This document shows, in pieces, positions 1 to 7,747 of a stretch of 64,000 nucleotides of DNA (position 1 is its first letter; every line of letters begins with the position of its first letter). Origin of the DNA: Flavobacteriia bacterium (GTDB taxonomy: Bacteria; Bacteroidota; Bacteroidia; Flavobacteriales_D; Crocinitomicaceae); NCBI GenBank assembly GCA_947450325.1, contig CANFUT010000019.1, forward strand, positions 20,331-84,330, written 5' to 3'. A program made the translations under genes and the position numbers. Under the pieces are notes generated by a model. The model saw only the letters and a list, made by a program, of their open reading frames with translations. It was not told the DNA's origin and made no database searches.

Positions 1-88
1 GAATTGTTATATATTTAACTGAAATCAATATATTTATGGGAGAATTGTGGGATTTTAGTATCCAGCTTTCAACTAAATAATCAAACTA

Positions 89-1603
89 TTGGCGAAGATT
101 TTATTCTATATTTCATTGTTTTTCCTTTTTCAAGCAAGTTTGTTTGGGCAAAATTTATTTAATAAAAGATACGAAAAAATAATTGGTGATACAAACTACT
201 TTGCACGGGCAAATGGAGTTGTTCAAACATCTGATAGTGCATATGTTATAGTAGGGACTAATACAGAAAGTCGCAGAATGTCTGCTTTGAAGCTAAATAA
301 ATATGGTGATACACTCTGGTCCTATGTTAGAGATTTAGGTGAGCCATACGCGTGTGCATTCTCCGCAGCTTTAGAAACAAAAGATGGTCATTTCATAATA
401 GTTGGACAGGGAACAGATACATCAACACTTTATCAAAATGCTGTTGTGGTTAAGTTGAATAAAGCAACTGGTGATACTATTTGGTTTAGGCAATCTGGAT
501 TACCAAAAACTGGATTAACCTATATCGATATCGAACAAACATCTGATAATGGGCTTATTTTATGTGGTATGCGAGCTGAAAGAGACTCCCTCGGTTGGCT
601 ATATTCGGACGTTTATTTGGTTAAAAGGAATAGCATAGGTGTCATTCAATGGGAACGTAGTTATGATATAAACACACAAGATATAGTTAGATCTATAGAA
701 ATTGCAAGTGATGGTGGTTTTATGCTATTCGGTTCATCGCGTAACGATTTTACTGGTGAAGAAAGTATGTTTTTAATAAAAACAGACAGTTTAGGTGAGC
801 TTCTTTGGCAAAATACATACGGTGGTCCTTATTCAGATTGGGGTTTAGCGATTACAAAATTACAAGATGGAAACTTTCTTTTAGCGGGTGGAACATCTTT
901 AAATTCAAATGATGCTTCTGCCAGCCTGCTTATTAAAATTGATCCAGAAGGAAATATTATTTGGCAAAAAAAATATTTTGGTGAATTTAACCAGCAAGAG
1001 TTTTCTAGTGTTAAACAACTCGCAACAGGCGAAATCGTGGTCTGTGGAAGCACAAAAGGAGATGCTGATGTAAGTTTTTTCGGTATCCTCAAGGTTTTAA
1101 ATGAAACTGATGGAAGCATTATTTGGGAAAAACAATATCAATTCTACAACATGGTAAATACAGATCAATACTTTTATTCCATGGATTTATGCTCAGACGG
1201 AGGTTTTATTTTGGCTGGAATGGCTCGTAATTTGAATCCTGAAGGCCCAGGCAATTCCATGTGGGTGGTCAAAACCGACTGCATGGGCAACGACAGCATT
1301 TGGGACAATGCCGCTTGTCCGATCAAAACGGATACGCCAGATACGGTAATTCCTTTCAACCTCTACCCAAACCCATCCACAGGTGCTGTTACCGTAGATT
1401 ATTTCATCCCGCAAAACGCCGAAAATCAAAGCATTTCTTTCTACGACGCCACAGGAAAATTGGTGCAGAAAGTAGTTTTTACGGGTGAAGGGCAAATTCA
1501 GTTGAATATTGATTGTAGTGGGTTTTCGAATGGGGTTTATCAATGTGTGTTGGTATCGGATGGGGAGGTTTTGCAGCAGGGGAAGTTGGTTTTGATTAAA
1601 TGA
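89..1603 (+). CDS. T9SS-exported beta-propeller-like surface/secreted protein
   Basis: Predicted cargo of the type IX secretion system. Residues 1-20 form a signal peptide (hydrophobic core ending in LFGQ). The middle, about 30-400, is a series of repeats of the form 'DGGF.L.G......L.KTD..G...W...YGG', typical of delta-60/quinoprotein-like propeller repeats in Bacteroidota. The C-terminus (about 420-504) is a type A sorting domain, with LYPNPSTG followed by 'DATGKLVQ' and ending in the usual 'GK.VLIK'. The start codon is TTG at 89; there is no upstream ATG in frame. The DNA coding the last 120 residues is visibly richer in G and C than the first 1.1 kb (see findings). The exact function is unknown. 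Confidence 0.85.
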   Translation: MAKILFYISLFFLFQASLFGQNLFNKRYEKIIGDTNYFARANGVVQTSDSAYVIVGTNTESRRMSALKLNKYGDTLWSYVRDLGEPYACAFSAALETKDGHFIIVGQGTDTSTLYQNAVVVKLNKATGDTIWFRQSGLPKTGLTYIDIEQTSDNGLILCGMRAERDSLGWLYSDVYLVKRNSIGVIQWERSYDINTQDIVRSIEIASDGGFMLFGSSRNDFTGEESMFLIKTDSLGELLWQNTYGGPYSDWGLAITKLQDGNFLLAGGTSLNSNDASASLLIKIDPEGNIIWQKKYFGEFNQQEFSSVKQLATGEIVVCGSTKGDADVSFFGILKVLNETDGSIIWEKQYQFYNMVNTDQYFYSMDLCSDGGFILAGMARNLNPEGPGNSMWVVKTDCMGNDSIWDNAACPIKTDTPDTVIPFNLYPNPSTGAVTVDYFIPQNAENQSISFYDATGKLVQKVVFTGEGQIQLNIDCSGFSNGVYQCVLVSDGEVLQQGKLVLIK

Positions 1604-1615
1604 GATTTATGCGAA

Positions 1616-1649
1616 GTTCTTTCTTTTACCTTGATGTAAAAGAAAGAAC
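1616..1649. repeat. Perfect 14-bp stem hairpin after the T9SS gene
   Basis: GTTCTTTCTTTTAC (1616-1629) and its exact reverse complement (1636-1649) flank a 6-nt loop, 13 nt after the stop codon of the preceding gene. No T-run follows on either strand, so it is not a standard intrinsic terminator. A second version lies at 3782-3838 with the same arms but a longer loop. In both places the hairpin is followed by CAAGGCTnCGCAATCAAAG, which marks a dispersed element. Confidence 0.8.
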
Positions 1650-1703
1650 CAAAGAAAAGATCAAGGCTGCGCAATCAAAGCTAAAAAATTAAAATTTATG
1701 ACT

Positions 1704-1776
1704 AAACAAAAGTAAACTCGCAACAAAGTCTGATTTAGTTGCGAGGTTAGTCTATGCTCAAACAGTACTTTTGTTT
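1704..1776. repeat. Nested double-stem palindrome
   Basis: An outer stem AAACAAAAGTA (1704-1714) pairs with TACTTTTGTTT (1766-1776). An inner stem CTCGCAAC (1717-1724) pairs with GTTGCGAG (1738-1745). The outer right arm is also the first part of the roughly 70-bp interspersed repeat. Transcribed, it would form a long branched hairpin. No role is known. Confidence 0.7.
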
Positions 1777-1830
1777 GGTCGTCAAAAATTCCAATTTTTC
1801 TTAACGCTTTTATTGCTAAGGCCGGAAGGG
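1764..1830 (+). repeat. Interspersed ~70-bp repeat, copy A
   Basis: It begins AGTACTTTTGTTTGG and ends TTGCTAAGGCCGGAAGGG. Copies B (1943-2010) and D (3950-4014) share the same order: AGTAC, TTTGGcCGTCAA, ACTTAACGCTTTTATTGCT, GGCCG. Copies A and B are about 180 bp apart. Confidence 0.75.
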
Positions 1831-1919
1831 TCGTAAGAACTAAAGATATTCTTGCTGTTCTTAGAAAATGTTGAACTGAAGTTTAAAATAAAGTGCTAGA
1901 TTTTAGGACTTACAAAAAA

Positions 1920-1940
1920 GTCTCCGGTCTATTGTCTCAA
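1920..1940 (+). repeat. GTCTnnn heptanucleotide array (3 units)
   Basis: GTCT occurs at 1920, 1927 and 1934, an exact 7-nt period, leading directly into copy B of the 70-bp repeat. Confidence 0.7.
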
Positions 1941-1942
1941 AA

Positions 1943-2010
1943 AGTACTTTTGTTTGGCCGTCAAGCATTTGGAATTTTACTTAACGCTTTTATTGCTAAG
2001 GCCGGAAGGG
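1943..2010 (+). repeat. Interspersed ~70-bp repeat, copy B
   Basis: Closest relative of copy A: AGTACTTTTGTTTGGCCGTC at the left, ACTTAACGCTTTTATTGCT in the middle, GGCCGGAAGGG at the right. Both A and B are followed some 40 nt later by TTAGAAAATGTTGA/GTAGAAAATGTTGA, so the duplication extends beyond the 70-bp core. Confidence 0.75.
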
Positions 2011-2089
2011 TCTTAAAACTTGGGATTTTCTTTGGTTTGTAGAAAATGTTGATCTGTAGTTTAAACTTAGACAATAGATTTTTAGAAGA

Positions 2090-2131
2090 ATCTTTCGTCT
2101 AATGTCTTCGGTCTCGTGTCTAAAGTCTCAA
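2090..2131 (+). repeat. GTCTnnn heptanucleotide array (5-6 units)
   Basis: GTCT occurs at 2097, 2104, 2111, 2118 and 2125, preceded by a degenerate ATCT at 2090: a strict 7-nt period with variable NNN. It leads straight into a partial copy of the 70-bp repeat. Confidence 0.8.
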
Positions 2132-2133
2132 AA

Positions 2134-2161
2134 AACGCTTTTATTGCTGAGGCCGGAAAGG
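2134..2161 (+). repeat. Interspersed repeat, partial copy C
   Basis: It holds only the right half of the 70-bp repeat (AACGCTTTTATTGCTGAGGC and on to GGAAAGG). The left half (AGTACTTTTG, CCGTCAA) is missing, and the heptad array is joined directly to it, so it looks like a deletion derivative. Confidence 0.65.
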
Positions 2162-2212
2162 TTCGTGAAATCTTGGGATTTTCGTTTTTTAGATTATTGA
2201 TGATTCGGCATA

Positions 2213-2307
2213 CTTCCCCCTTTGGAGGAGAAAAAGCGGTAGCTTTTGACCGCCATGGGCAGCTGCGAAGCAAACACTCAGCGATAGCGCCAGGACCAAG
2301 GGGGAGG
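2213..2307. repeat. Inverted-repeat element with internal hairpin
   Basis: CTTCCCCCTTTGG (2213-2225) is nearly complementary to CCAAGGGGGAGG (2296-2307). Inside, GCGGT (2236-2240) pairs with ACCGC (2249-2253). This G+C-rich 95-bp block stands out from the AT-rich surroundings and sits between the repeats and the 3' end of the acyltransferase gene. An open frame runs through it on the + strand but resembles no protein. Confidence 0.5.
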
Positions 2308-2351
2308 ACCTTTTCCAAAAAACTTAAAACAAAACTTCAGACACAAGACAA

Positions 2352-3722
2352 TCAGAAAGTCTTCAGTCTAATGTCTATCGTCTCAGGTCTAATATCTTTA
2401 GTCTTCTCTATCAACGCGCGGCGTTCCGCCAAAAGACTCGCAAGGTTTGAAGATTTTCTCAATTTCGCCATTGCACTCAAATCTTGCGCGGTTTGTAACC
2501 AGCGGTAAGCAATCACACCGAAAATCGGGATGATGAAATAGTAAATCCACGGAATGAATAAATTGATTGTTTTCAAGTCATAAAACAAGGGAATGAACAC
2601 AAAATGATTCAACAAAAGCACCAAAGGAATATTGAAAAGTCCGATGGCAACGACGCCCAACATCATTTTTACGGAACTCCAAAAAACAGCTCTTTTGAAC
2701 GATTTTTCTGTGAAATTTTTGATCAATTTGTATGGCAAATAGCAATGAATCGCTCCCAAAAGCATCAATGGGAAAAGAAAAATAAGCGAAATCCATGGCA
2801 ACAAATTGGATTCTTTTTCTTCGATTTTTCTCAAATATGAATCTTTGATTTTCTGCTTTTTGGTCTTTTTGAAAAAAGCATCTAATTCACTTTTCAAAGT
2901 TACCAATTCTTGGTTTTCATTCAAGTTTTGCGCGTTCATCCAAGCGGCAAGTGCTTTGGAGTTTTTCCATTTTTCGAACAAAGAAATGTTTCGAATTGGA
3001 TCTTCAGGATGCATGCCATTTCGCTGCAATCTGCTCACGTATTCGTGAAAAAATACCCAATCCGCATCTTCTACATGCGTGATTTGTGCCTGTAAATCCA
3101 ATTCTATTCGTTTCGTAACTTCATTTACAGCCCTTGAAGGGTTTTCCAAATAATCAGCTTTGTAATCATTCAAACAAATTGGATTGCCGTTTGAAACCAA
3201 CACGCTTCCGCCCAAATAATTAGGGTCACCATAATTGATGCCAATCGCGGCAATAAAAACTTCTTTTTCCCAATTCATCGCTTCCAAACTTCCAAATCCA
3301 ATTCTAGCTGCACCTTTTTTGACAGGTTTCAATCTTCTAATAAAAATGTCGTCTGTAAAACCTTCGCCAAAAATCAACAAATTGCGTTTTCCCTTCAAGA
3401 TTTGCGTGCATTTTTTGAATGTTTCATCATTCTTAGCTTTGGTGTCTTCTCCGTCGTGTTGTCTGTAAATCGGCAACATGTGCGCCATCCACAAAATCGG
3501 TTTCATCGCTTTGGTAAAAACATCTGAACGCGTCATAAAAAATACGATTGGTCGCTGCAAAGAACCCACAATCAAAGGATCCATAAACGAAGCCGCATGA
3601 TTGCTAACGTAAATTGTTCTACCAAAATGTTTGCGCGGTTTGTTGACTACGCGTTGTTTTGGATAATACAATCGCAACGAATAAGGCAATGTGAAATACA
3701 AAAGAAGATATAAAAATCGCAT
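2352..3722 (-). CDS. PlsC-like 1-acyl-glycerol-3-phosphate acyltransferase
   Basis: A membrane acyltransferase of the LPLAT/AGPAT family, which acylates lysophosphatidate or a related lysophospholipid at the inner membrane. The catalytic motif NHxxxxxD-type block NHAASFMDP is at residues 41-49, and the second block FGEGFTDD is near 116-123. Several hydrophobic segments occupy about 300-425, an extension seen in Bacteroidota relatives. The last 15 residues (TKDIRPETIDIRLKTF region) are encoded by the 7-nt GTCT repeat array at 2359-2407, so the tail is repeat-derived and probably not functional. The start is ATG at 3722. Both flanks carry dispersed repeats and hairpins. Substrate specificity cannot be read from the sequence. 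Confidence 0.85.
   Translation of the reverse strand: MRFLYLLLYFTLPYSLRLYYPKQRVVNKPRKHFGRTIYVSNHAASFMDPLIVGSLQRPIVFFMTRSDVFTKAMKPILWMAHMLPIYRQHDGEDTKAKNDETFKKCTQILKGKRNLLIFGEGFTDDIFIRRLKPVKKGAARIGFGSLEAMNWEKEVFIAAIGINYGDPNYLGGSVLVSNGNPICLNDYKADYLENPSRAVNEVTKRIELDLQAQITHVEDADWVFFHEYVSRLQRNGMHPEDPIRNISLFEKWKNSKALAAWMNAQNLNENQELVTLKSELDAFFKKTKKQKIKDSYLRKIEEKESNLLPWISLIFLFPLMLLGAIHCYLPYKLIKNFTEKSFKRAVFWSSVKMMLGVVAIGLFNIPLVLLLNHFVFIPLFYDLKTINLFIPWIYYFIIPIFGVIAYRWLQTAQDLSAMAKLRKSSNLASLLAERRALIEKTKDIRPETIDIRLKTF
2359..2407 (+). repeat. GTCTnnn heptanucleotide array inside the acyltransferase 3' end
   Basis: GTCT occurs at 2359, 2366, 2373, 2380, 2387 and 2401, with ATCT at 2394: seven units of 7 nt. 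Two opposite units (AGAC at 2339 and 2346) precede it and could pair with it. Three units make 21 nt, so the array is read as a 7-residue quasi-repeat by the acyltransferase frame. Confidence 0.8.
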
Positions 3723-3781
3723 TTTTTTAGTGTTTTTAAAAAGCGTTCAAAGGTAATAGATTTATAGTAAATTCTGCGAAT

Positions 3782-3838
3782 GTTCTTTCTTTTCACTAAC
3801 GTGGCTGCTGCGCGGTACCTTGATGCAAAAGAAAGAAC
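3782..3838. repeat. Hairpin element, second copy
   Basis: GTTCTTTCTTTT (3782-3793) and AAAAGAAAGAAC (3827-3838) are exact inverted repeats around a 33-nt loop. The same arms occur at 1616-1649 around a much shorter loop. A further small stem CCCGAT/ATCGGG follows (about 3843-3860), then CAAGGCTACGCAATCAAAGC as in the first copy. Confidence 0.7.
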
Positions 3839-3913
3839 CAATCCCGATAAATTAATCGGGACAAGGCTACGCAATCAAAGCTATAAAAATTAGATTTATA
3901 GACAATTAGAAAA

Positions 3914-3948
3914 GTCTTCGGTCTCGAGTCTAATGTCTTCTGTCTCAA
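3914..3948 (+). repeat. GTCTnnn heptanucleotide array (5 units)
   Basis: GTCT occurs at 3914, 3921, 3928, 3935 and 3942. It is preceded by AGACAATTAGAAAAG at 3900, matching AGACAATCAGAAAG ahead of the array at 2359, and runs into copy D of the 70-bp repeat. The rest of the 3723-4185 gap shows no gene. Confidence 0.8.
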
Positions 3949-3949
3949 A

Positions 3950-4014
3950 AAGTACTTTTGTTTGGCCGTCAAACATTCCGAATTTTACTTAACGCTTTTA
4001 TTGCTGAGGCCGAA
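3950..4014 (+). repeat. Interspersed ~70-bp repeat, copy D
   Basis: It holds AAGTACTTTTGTTTGGCCGT, then ACTTAACGCTTTTATTGCTG and AGGCCGAAA. It has the same orientation as copies A-C on the other side of the acyltransferase gene, so the gene lies between direct repeats about 2 kb apart. Confidence 0.75.
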
Positions 4015-4185
4015 AAAACCTCCAAATTTGAGTTTTTCTAAAAAGACTAAAACTTTAAAATGGTTTTTGTCATGGTTTTTGAACCAAAAACACACGCCAA
4101 AAACAAATTCACTCCTTCTTACACGATGGACTGCGTCCATCGCTACCCATATTTGATACCTAACGGCATCATGAATTCTCAAAAT

Positions 4186-5367
4186 CTATTCCTTTGGAGG
4201 AAATCCGGTTTTTTGCGTGAAAAACGATTCGTGATCCAACTTCACTAAATGAATTCCTGGAAAGTAATACACCGCGATTTGATGATAATTATAGCCGTAT
4301 TTCGCCATGCGCATCGCACCTTCTTGACACAATCCGACGCCGTGACCAAAGCCGCGACCGCGAATCACCACTTCCATTCCTTCGGGATAAGTGCTAAAAA
4401 ACGTGGACTTTAAATTAAATTCTGTACGCAAATCTCGCAACGGAATTCCCAGCGCTGGCGACTGATAAAATGCCATGCGTTCATTTTGATTGAAAGAAAA
4501 AATCAAGGGGCCATAAATGGAATCATTCAAAGGATAATTGTAACGGGTCACCAAAAAATCAGCCCATTGCTGTTGCGGGATTCGTTTTTCCCAAGTGGCT
4601 TGTTTTGTGTAAATGCAAAAAGTGTCTTTGAAAGAATTCAAGTAAGGAATATTGACATTCCAAACAAATTCTGCTTCGCTCGTTTGTCCTCCGCAATTGG
4701 CGTGAAAATAAGCGTCGACCAATTCGTTATTTTCATCTTCCATCACAATGCCATCGGTATTCACGACAGCTTCTTCAATCGTTGGTGAAAATCGCAACAT
4801 CGAATGATACGCCTGACAATGTACTCGGTCACACAAACTGAAACCTTCATTGTCGTGTTTGTGGATGTATTTCAGCGCATAAGTTCTACTCATCAGCGCT
4901 TGCACTTTGTAGTATTCCAATTCCTTTCCGCCACCGCCTTCAGATTCTACAACGCCACTCAAATAATTGTTCATATCGACCAGATTCACGATGGTCAAAC
5001 CTTCAGCGCCTGCGGTGATTTCAATGTCGTTTTTGTATTTTCTTTCTTTGACAAAAGGTTCCTTGCAAGAAAGTGAAATGGAAAATCCAGCTTTGGTTTC
5101 TTGCAGAATGATTTTTTTGAAAATTCCCAGAGAAATGACGCCTTTTTTGAGCTCAATTTGTTGACTGGATTTGTAAATGACATCCACAAATTCATTGGGC
5201 AAGATTGCACCAAATTCTGAAGTGTCGCCGAAAATGGAATAACTTCCGTCGTTGTAGGCGAATAAAATACGTTTCACGTCATAGTCACGTAACACTCCGA
5301 TACGCATTTGTTGGGCCATCGAAAAGAAACCTAACGCACTAAATAGAACAATGAAAAGTATTTTCAC
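4186..5367 (-). CDS. SpoIID/LytB domain protein, secreted
   Basis: Residues 1-18 form a signal peptide ending in SMAQ. The rest matches the SpoIID/LytB amidase-enhancer family: a 'NNYLSGVVESEGG' segment near 130-145, 'LMSRTYALKYI' around 158, 'HANCGGQTSEAE' near 222 and the C-terminal 'GRGFGHGVGLCQEGA' near 338-352. SpoIID is a lytic transglycosylase acting on denuded glycan strands, and other members enhance amidases. A role in peptidoglycan remodelling is therefore likely, but the precise activity is not established for Bacteroidota members. The start is GTG at 5367. It lies 40 bp downstream of lpxB in the same direction and is probably the last gene of the surE-lpxB operon. Confidence 0.85.
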   Translation of the reverse strand: MKILFIVLFSALGFFSMAQQMRIGVLRDYDVKRILFAYNDGSYSIFGDTSEFGAILPNEFVDVIYKSSQQIELKKGVISLGIFKKIILQETKAGFSISLSCKEPFVKERKYKNDIEITAGAEGLTIVNLVDMNNYLSGVVESEGGGGKELEYYKVQALMSRTYALKYIHKHDNEGFSLCDRVHCQAYHSMLRFSPTIEEAVVNTDGIVMEDENNELVDAYFHANCGGQTSEAEFVWNVNIPYLNSFKDTFCIYTKQATWEKRIPQQQWADFLVTRYNYPLNDSIYGPLIFSFNQNERMAFYQSPALGIPLRDLRTEFNLKSTFFSTYPEGMEVVIRGRGFGHGVGLCQEGAMRMAKYGYNYHQIAVYYFPGIHLVKLDHESFFTQKTGFPPKE

Positions 5368-5407
5368 AATTGCAAAAATAAAAGATTGAGGTGCAACATG
5401 AAGCGCA

Positions 5408-6553
5408 CTAACGAATAGTTTTCAACAAGGATTGTGCAACTTTTTTGCTCGCTCCTCCTCCACCCAAAAAATTTCTCAATAATTCGTAATCTTCCAACAC
5501 TTTTTCACGCTTGCTTCCTCCTACCAAAAGCATCGCCAATTCTTCTTTGATTTGCGTTGCATTGCACTCATGCTGAATCAATTCGCGTACAACTTCTCTG
5601 TTCATGATCAAATTGACCAAGGAAATAAATTCAATTTTCACCAATCTTTTGGCAATCGCATAAGAAATCGGTGAAGCTTTGTAGCAAACTACTTCGGGTA
5701 CATTCAACAAAGCCGTTTCGAGCGTTGCGGTTCCAGAAGTAACAATCGCGGCTTCGGAGCAACCCAAAATATCGTACGTTGCACCATGAATGATTTTCGC
5801 ATTTCGGCCAACCAAAAGTGGTTCGTAGAAAGATTTATCCAAAGATGGCGCACCAGCGATTAGAATTTCGTAACCTTCCAAATCCTTTACTGCGTCCAAC
5901 ATGATCGGCAATTTAACGCCCACTTCTTGTTTTCTGCTTCCTGGCAAAACAGCGATGATTGGTTTGTCACCCAAGTTCCATTTTTGACGAAAATCTGATG
6001 CTGAAAAAGTCGTTTCACGGTATTGTTCAATTGCATCAAGTAACGGATGACCAACGTATTCAACTTCGTAATCAAACTTTTCGTAAAAAGCTTTTTCAAA
6101 AGGTAAAATCGCAAATAAATGATCTACCGAACGTTTGATTTTGTGCACCCGATTTTGTTTCCAAGCCCAAATTTGCGGGGAAACATAATAGTAAACTTTG
6201 ATATTTTTGGCTTTTGCCCATTCAGCGATTCTCAAATTAAATCCTGGATAATCAATCAAAACAATGGCATCTGGTTGATACGCCTCGATGTCCATTTTAC
6301 AAACTTTGATATTGGAAAGAATCGTTCTGATATTCATCAACACTTCCACAAAACCCATGAAAGCCAAATCTTTGATGTGTTTTACTGGTTTGCCTGCTAT
6401 TTTCTCCATCAAATCTCCGCCCCAAAACCTGAAATCGATATTTGGTTCATCTTCCAATAATGCTTTCATCAGATTTGCGCCATGTAAATCTCCTGAAGCT
6501 TCGCCAGCAATCATGTAAATTTTCAAGCGCTTTTTTTGATTTTCAGTTTCCAT
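5408..6553 (-). CDS. lpxB: Lipid-A-disaccharide synthase LpxB
   Basis: A GT19 glycosyltransferase that joins UDP-2,3-diacylglucosamine and lipid X to make the tetraacyl disaccharide 1-phosphate of lipid A at the inner membrane. It shows the family N-terminus 'IYMIAGEASGDLHGANLM' (about 11-28), 'FMGFVEVL' near 63, 'YYVSPQIWAWK' near 124, 'VGHPLLD' near 167, 'LPGSRKQEV' near 203 and 'TSGTATLETAL' near 273. The length is normal. The ATG at 6553 is preferred because it overlaps the stop of the upstream gene as TGATG; a TTG one codon earlier is also possible. Confidence 0.97.
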   Translation of the reverse strand: METENQKKRLKIYMIAGEASGDLHGANLMKALLEDEPNIDFRFWGGDLMEKIAGKPVKHIKDLAFMGFVEVLMNIRTILSNIKVCKMDIEAYQPDAIVLIDYPGFNLRIAEWAKAKNIKVYYYVSPQIWAWKQNRVHKIKRSVDHLFAILPFEKAFYEKFDYEVEYVGHPLLDAIEQYRETTFSASDFRQKWNLGDKPIIAVLPGSRKQEVGVKLPIMLDAVKDLEGYEILIAGAPSLDKSFYEPLLVGRNAKIIHGATYDILGCSEAAIVTSGTATLETALLNVPEVVCYKASPISYAIAKRLVKIEFISLVNLIMNREVVRELIQHECNATQIKEELAMLLVGGSKREKVLEDYELLRNFLGGGGASKKVAQSLLKTIR

Positions 6554-6861
6554 CAAGCAAGAAATTTAAAGTATAGAATGGCAAATAAATTCAAAACTGT
6601 TGACAGAATAATTCCCATCGCCAAAGGCCATTTTTCTTGACGTAAAAAGGTGTGAAACCAAATCAAATTGGCGATACTTGCCAAAGAAATAATTTTGCTT
6701 TTTTCAATTCGATTTAAACTGAAACGATAGAAATAATTGTCGATTTCATATTTGTTCAACAATGCGTAAATCACAATTGTCAAAGGAATTGCCACTGCTG
6801 TTGTCAGTATTCCAATGAGCAATCCGATAGAATGTTGTTTTGTCCAATTTCTTAAATTCAT
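6553..6861 (-). CDS. Small three-TM membrane protein between surE and lpxB
   Basis: A 102-residue protein with hydrophobic segments at about 12-33, 53-68 and 78-100. It has no recognised domain. It is sandwiched between surE (10 nt upstream) and lpxB (TGATG overlap), so it is translated in the same operon. Position alone suggests an envelope role. I do not recognise the family. Confidence 0.7.
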   Translation of the reverse strand: MNLRNWTKQHSIGLLIGILTTAVAIPLTIVIYALLNKYEIDNYFYRFSLNRIEKSKIISLASIANLIWFHTFLRQEKWPLAMGIILSTVLNLFAILYFKFLA

Positions 6862-6871
6862 TGCTAACTTA

Positions 6872-7648
6872 TTAAAGTTCTATATTCCAGTTTTTTAATT
6901 CATTGATGGCTTGATAGGCTGTCATGTCGAACTGAATCGGAACAACGCTCGCAAAACCATGTTCAAGTGCCCATAAATCAGAATCTTCGGTTTTGTCAGC
7001 AGCTTCAAATTTACCGCTCAACCAAAAATAAGGATTTCCAAATTGATCCATTCTTTTGTCGAAAAAATCCGCCCACATCGCATGTGCACCGCGACAAATT
7101 TTGATTCCTTTGATTTCGCTCGCAGCGATACTTGGAACATTTACATTCAAGCAAGTTCCTTTGGGTATTTGATTTTCCAACACAGATTGCACCATTTTTT
7201 GAACGATGATTTTAGCACCAGAAAAATCCGCATCCGCATGATAATCTGCCAACGAAAATCCAATCGACGGAATACCTTCAATCGCTCCTTCTACAGCTGC
7301 CGACATCGTACCCGAATAAAGCACATTTGTACTTGCATTGTCGCCATGATTGATTCCAGAAACAATCAAATCCGGTTTTCTTTTCATCAATTCATAAATC
7401 CCCAATTTGACGCAATCCACTGGTGTTCCAGAACAAGTGAAAGCCTTGATGTCGCCAAAAATATCAGAAGGATTCATTCTTAAAATAGAATTGATGGTAA
7501 TCGCATGTCCCATTCCAGATTGAGGTTTGTCGGGCGCAATCACCACAACTTCACCAAAAGGTTTAACCGCCTCAACCAATGAAGCAATTCCCTTGGCAAA
7601 AATGCCATCATCATTGGTGACAAAAATCAACGGTTTCGAAACTGACAT
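6872..7648 (-). CDS. surE: 5'/3'-nucleotidase SurE
   Basis: A metal-dependent nucleoside monophosphate phosphatase acting in the cytoplasm. The N-terminal 'IFVTNDDGI' carries the two Asp metal ligands. 'GTPVDCVKLGI' and 'DLIVSGINHGDN' with its Asn follow, then 'YSGTMSAAVEGA', all in the family order. The length of 258 residues is normal. I place the start at the ATG at 7648; the frame remains open 45 nt further upstream, but those codons do not resemble the family. It is the first gene of the leftward operon to lpxB and the SpoIID-like gene. Confidence 0.96.
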   Translation of the reverse strand: MSVSKPLIFVTNDDGIFAKGIASLVEAVKPFGEVVVIAPDKPQSGMGHAITINSILRMNPSDIFGDIKAFTCSGTPVDCVKLGIYELMKRKPDLIVSGINHGDNASTNVLYSGTMSAAVEGAIEGIPSIGFSLADYHADADFSGAKIIVQKMVQSVLENQIPKGTCLNVNVPSIAASEIKGIKICRGAHAMWADFFDKRMDQFGNPYFWLSGKFEAADKTEDSDLWALEHGFASVVPIQFDMTAYQAINELKNWNIEL

Positions 7649-7747
7649 GCGGCTGTTTTTTCTTTTGAATGAAATAAAACACGAAAGTAACAAAAATGCC
7701 TCGACTTTAGATTGAAAAATTAATCTTAACTATTCATTTAAATCCCC

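Noticed and set aside
1616..1649. Intrinsic terminator
   Set aside because: A strong stem, but no T-run on either strand and dispersed copies elsewhere; kept as a repeat.
1920..2407. CRISPR array
   Set aside because: The periodic repeats are 7 nt with no spacers of 25-40 nt, and no cas genes are present.
2116..2508. 130-residue open frame on the + strand
   Set aside because: It runs through the heptad arrays, the inverted repeat and antisense to the acyltransferase end; it has no protein-like pattern.
3647..3874. 75-residue open frame on the - strand upstream of the acyltransferase
   Set aside because: It is antisense to hairpin-repeat DNA and overlaps the acyltransferase start in another frame.
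4060..4248. Small open frame on the + strand between repeat D and the SpoIID-like gene
   Set aside because: No start context, no recognisable pattern, and it overlaps the end of the SpoIID-like gene.
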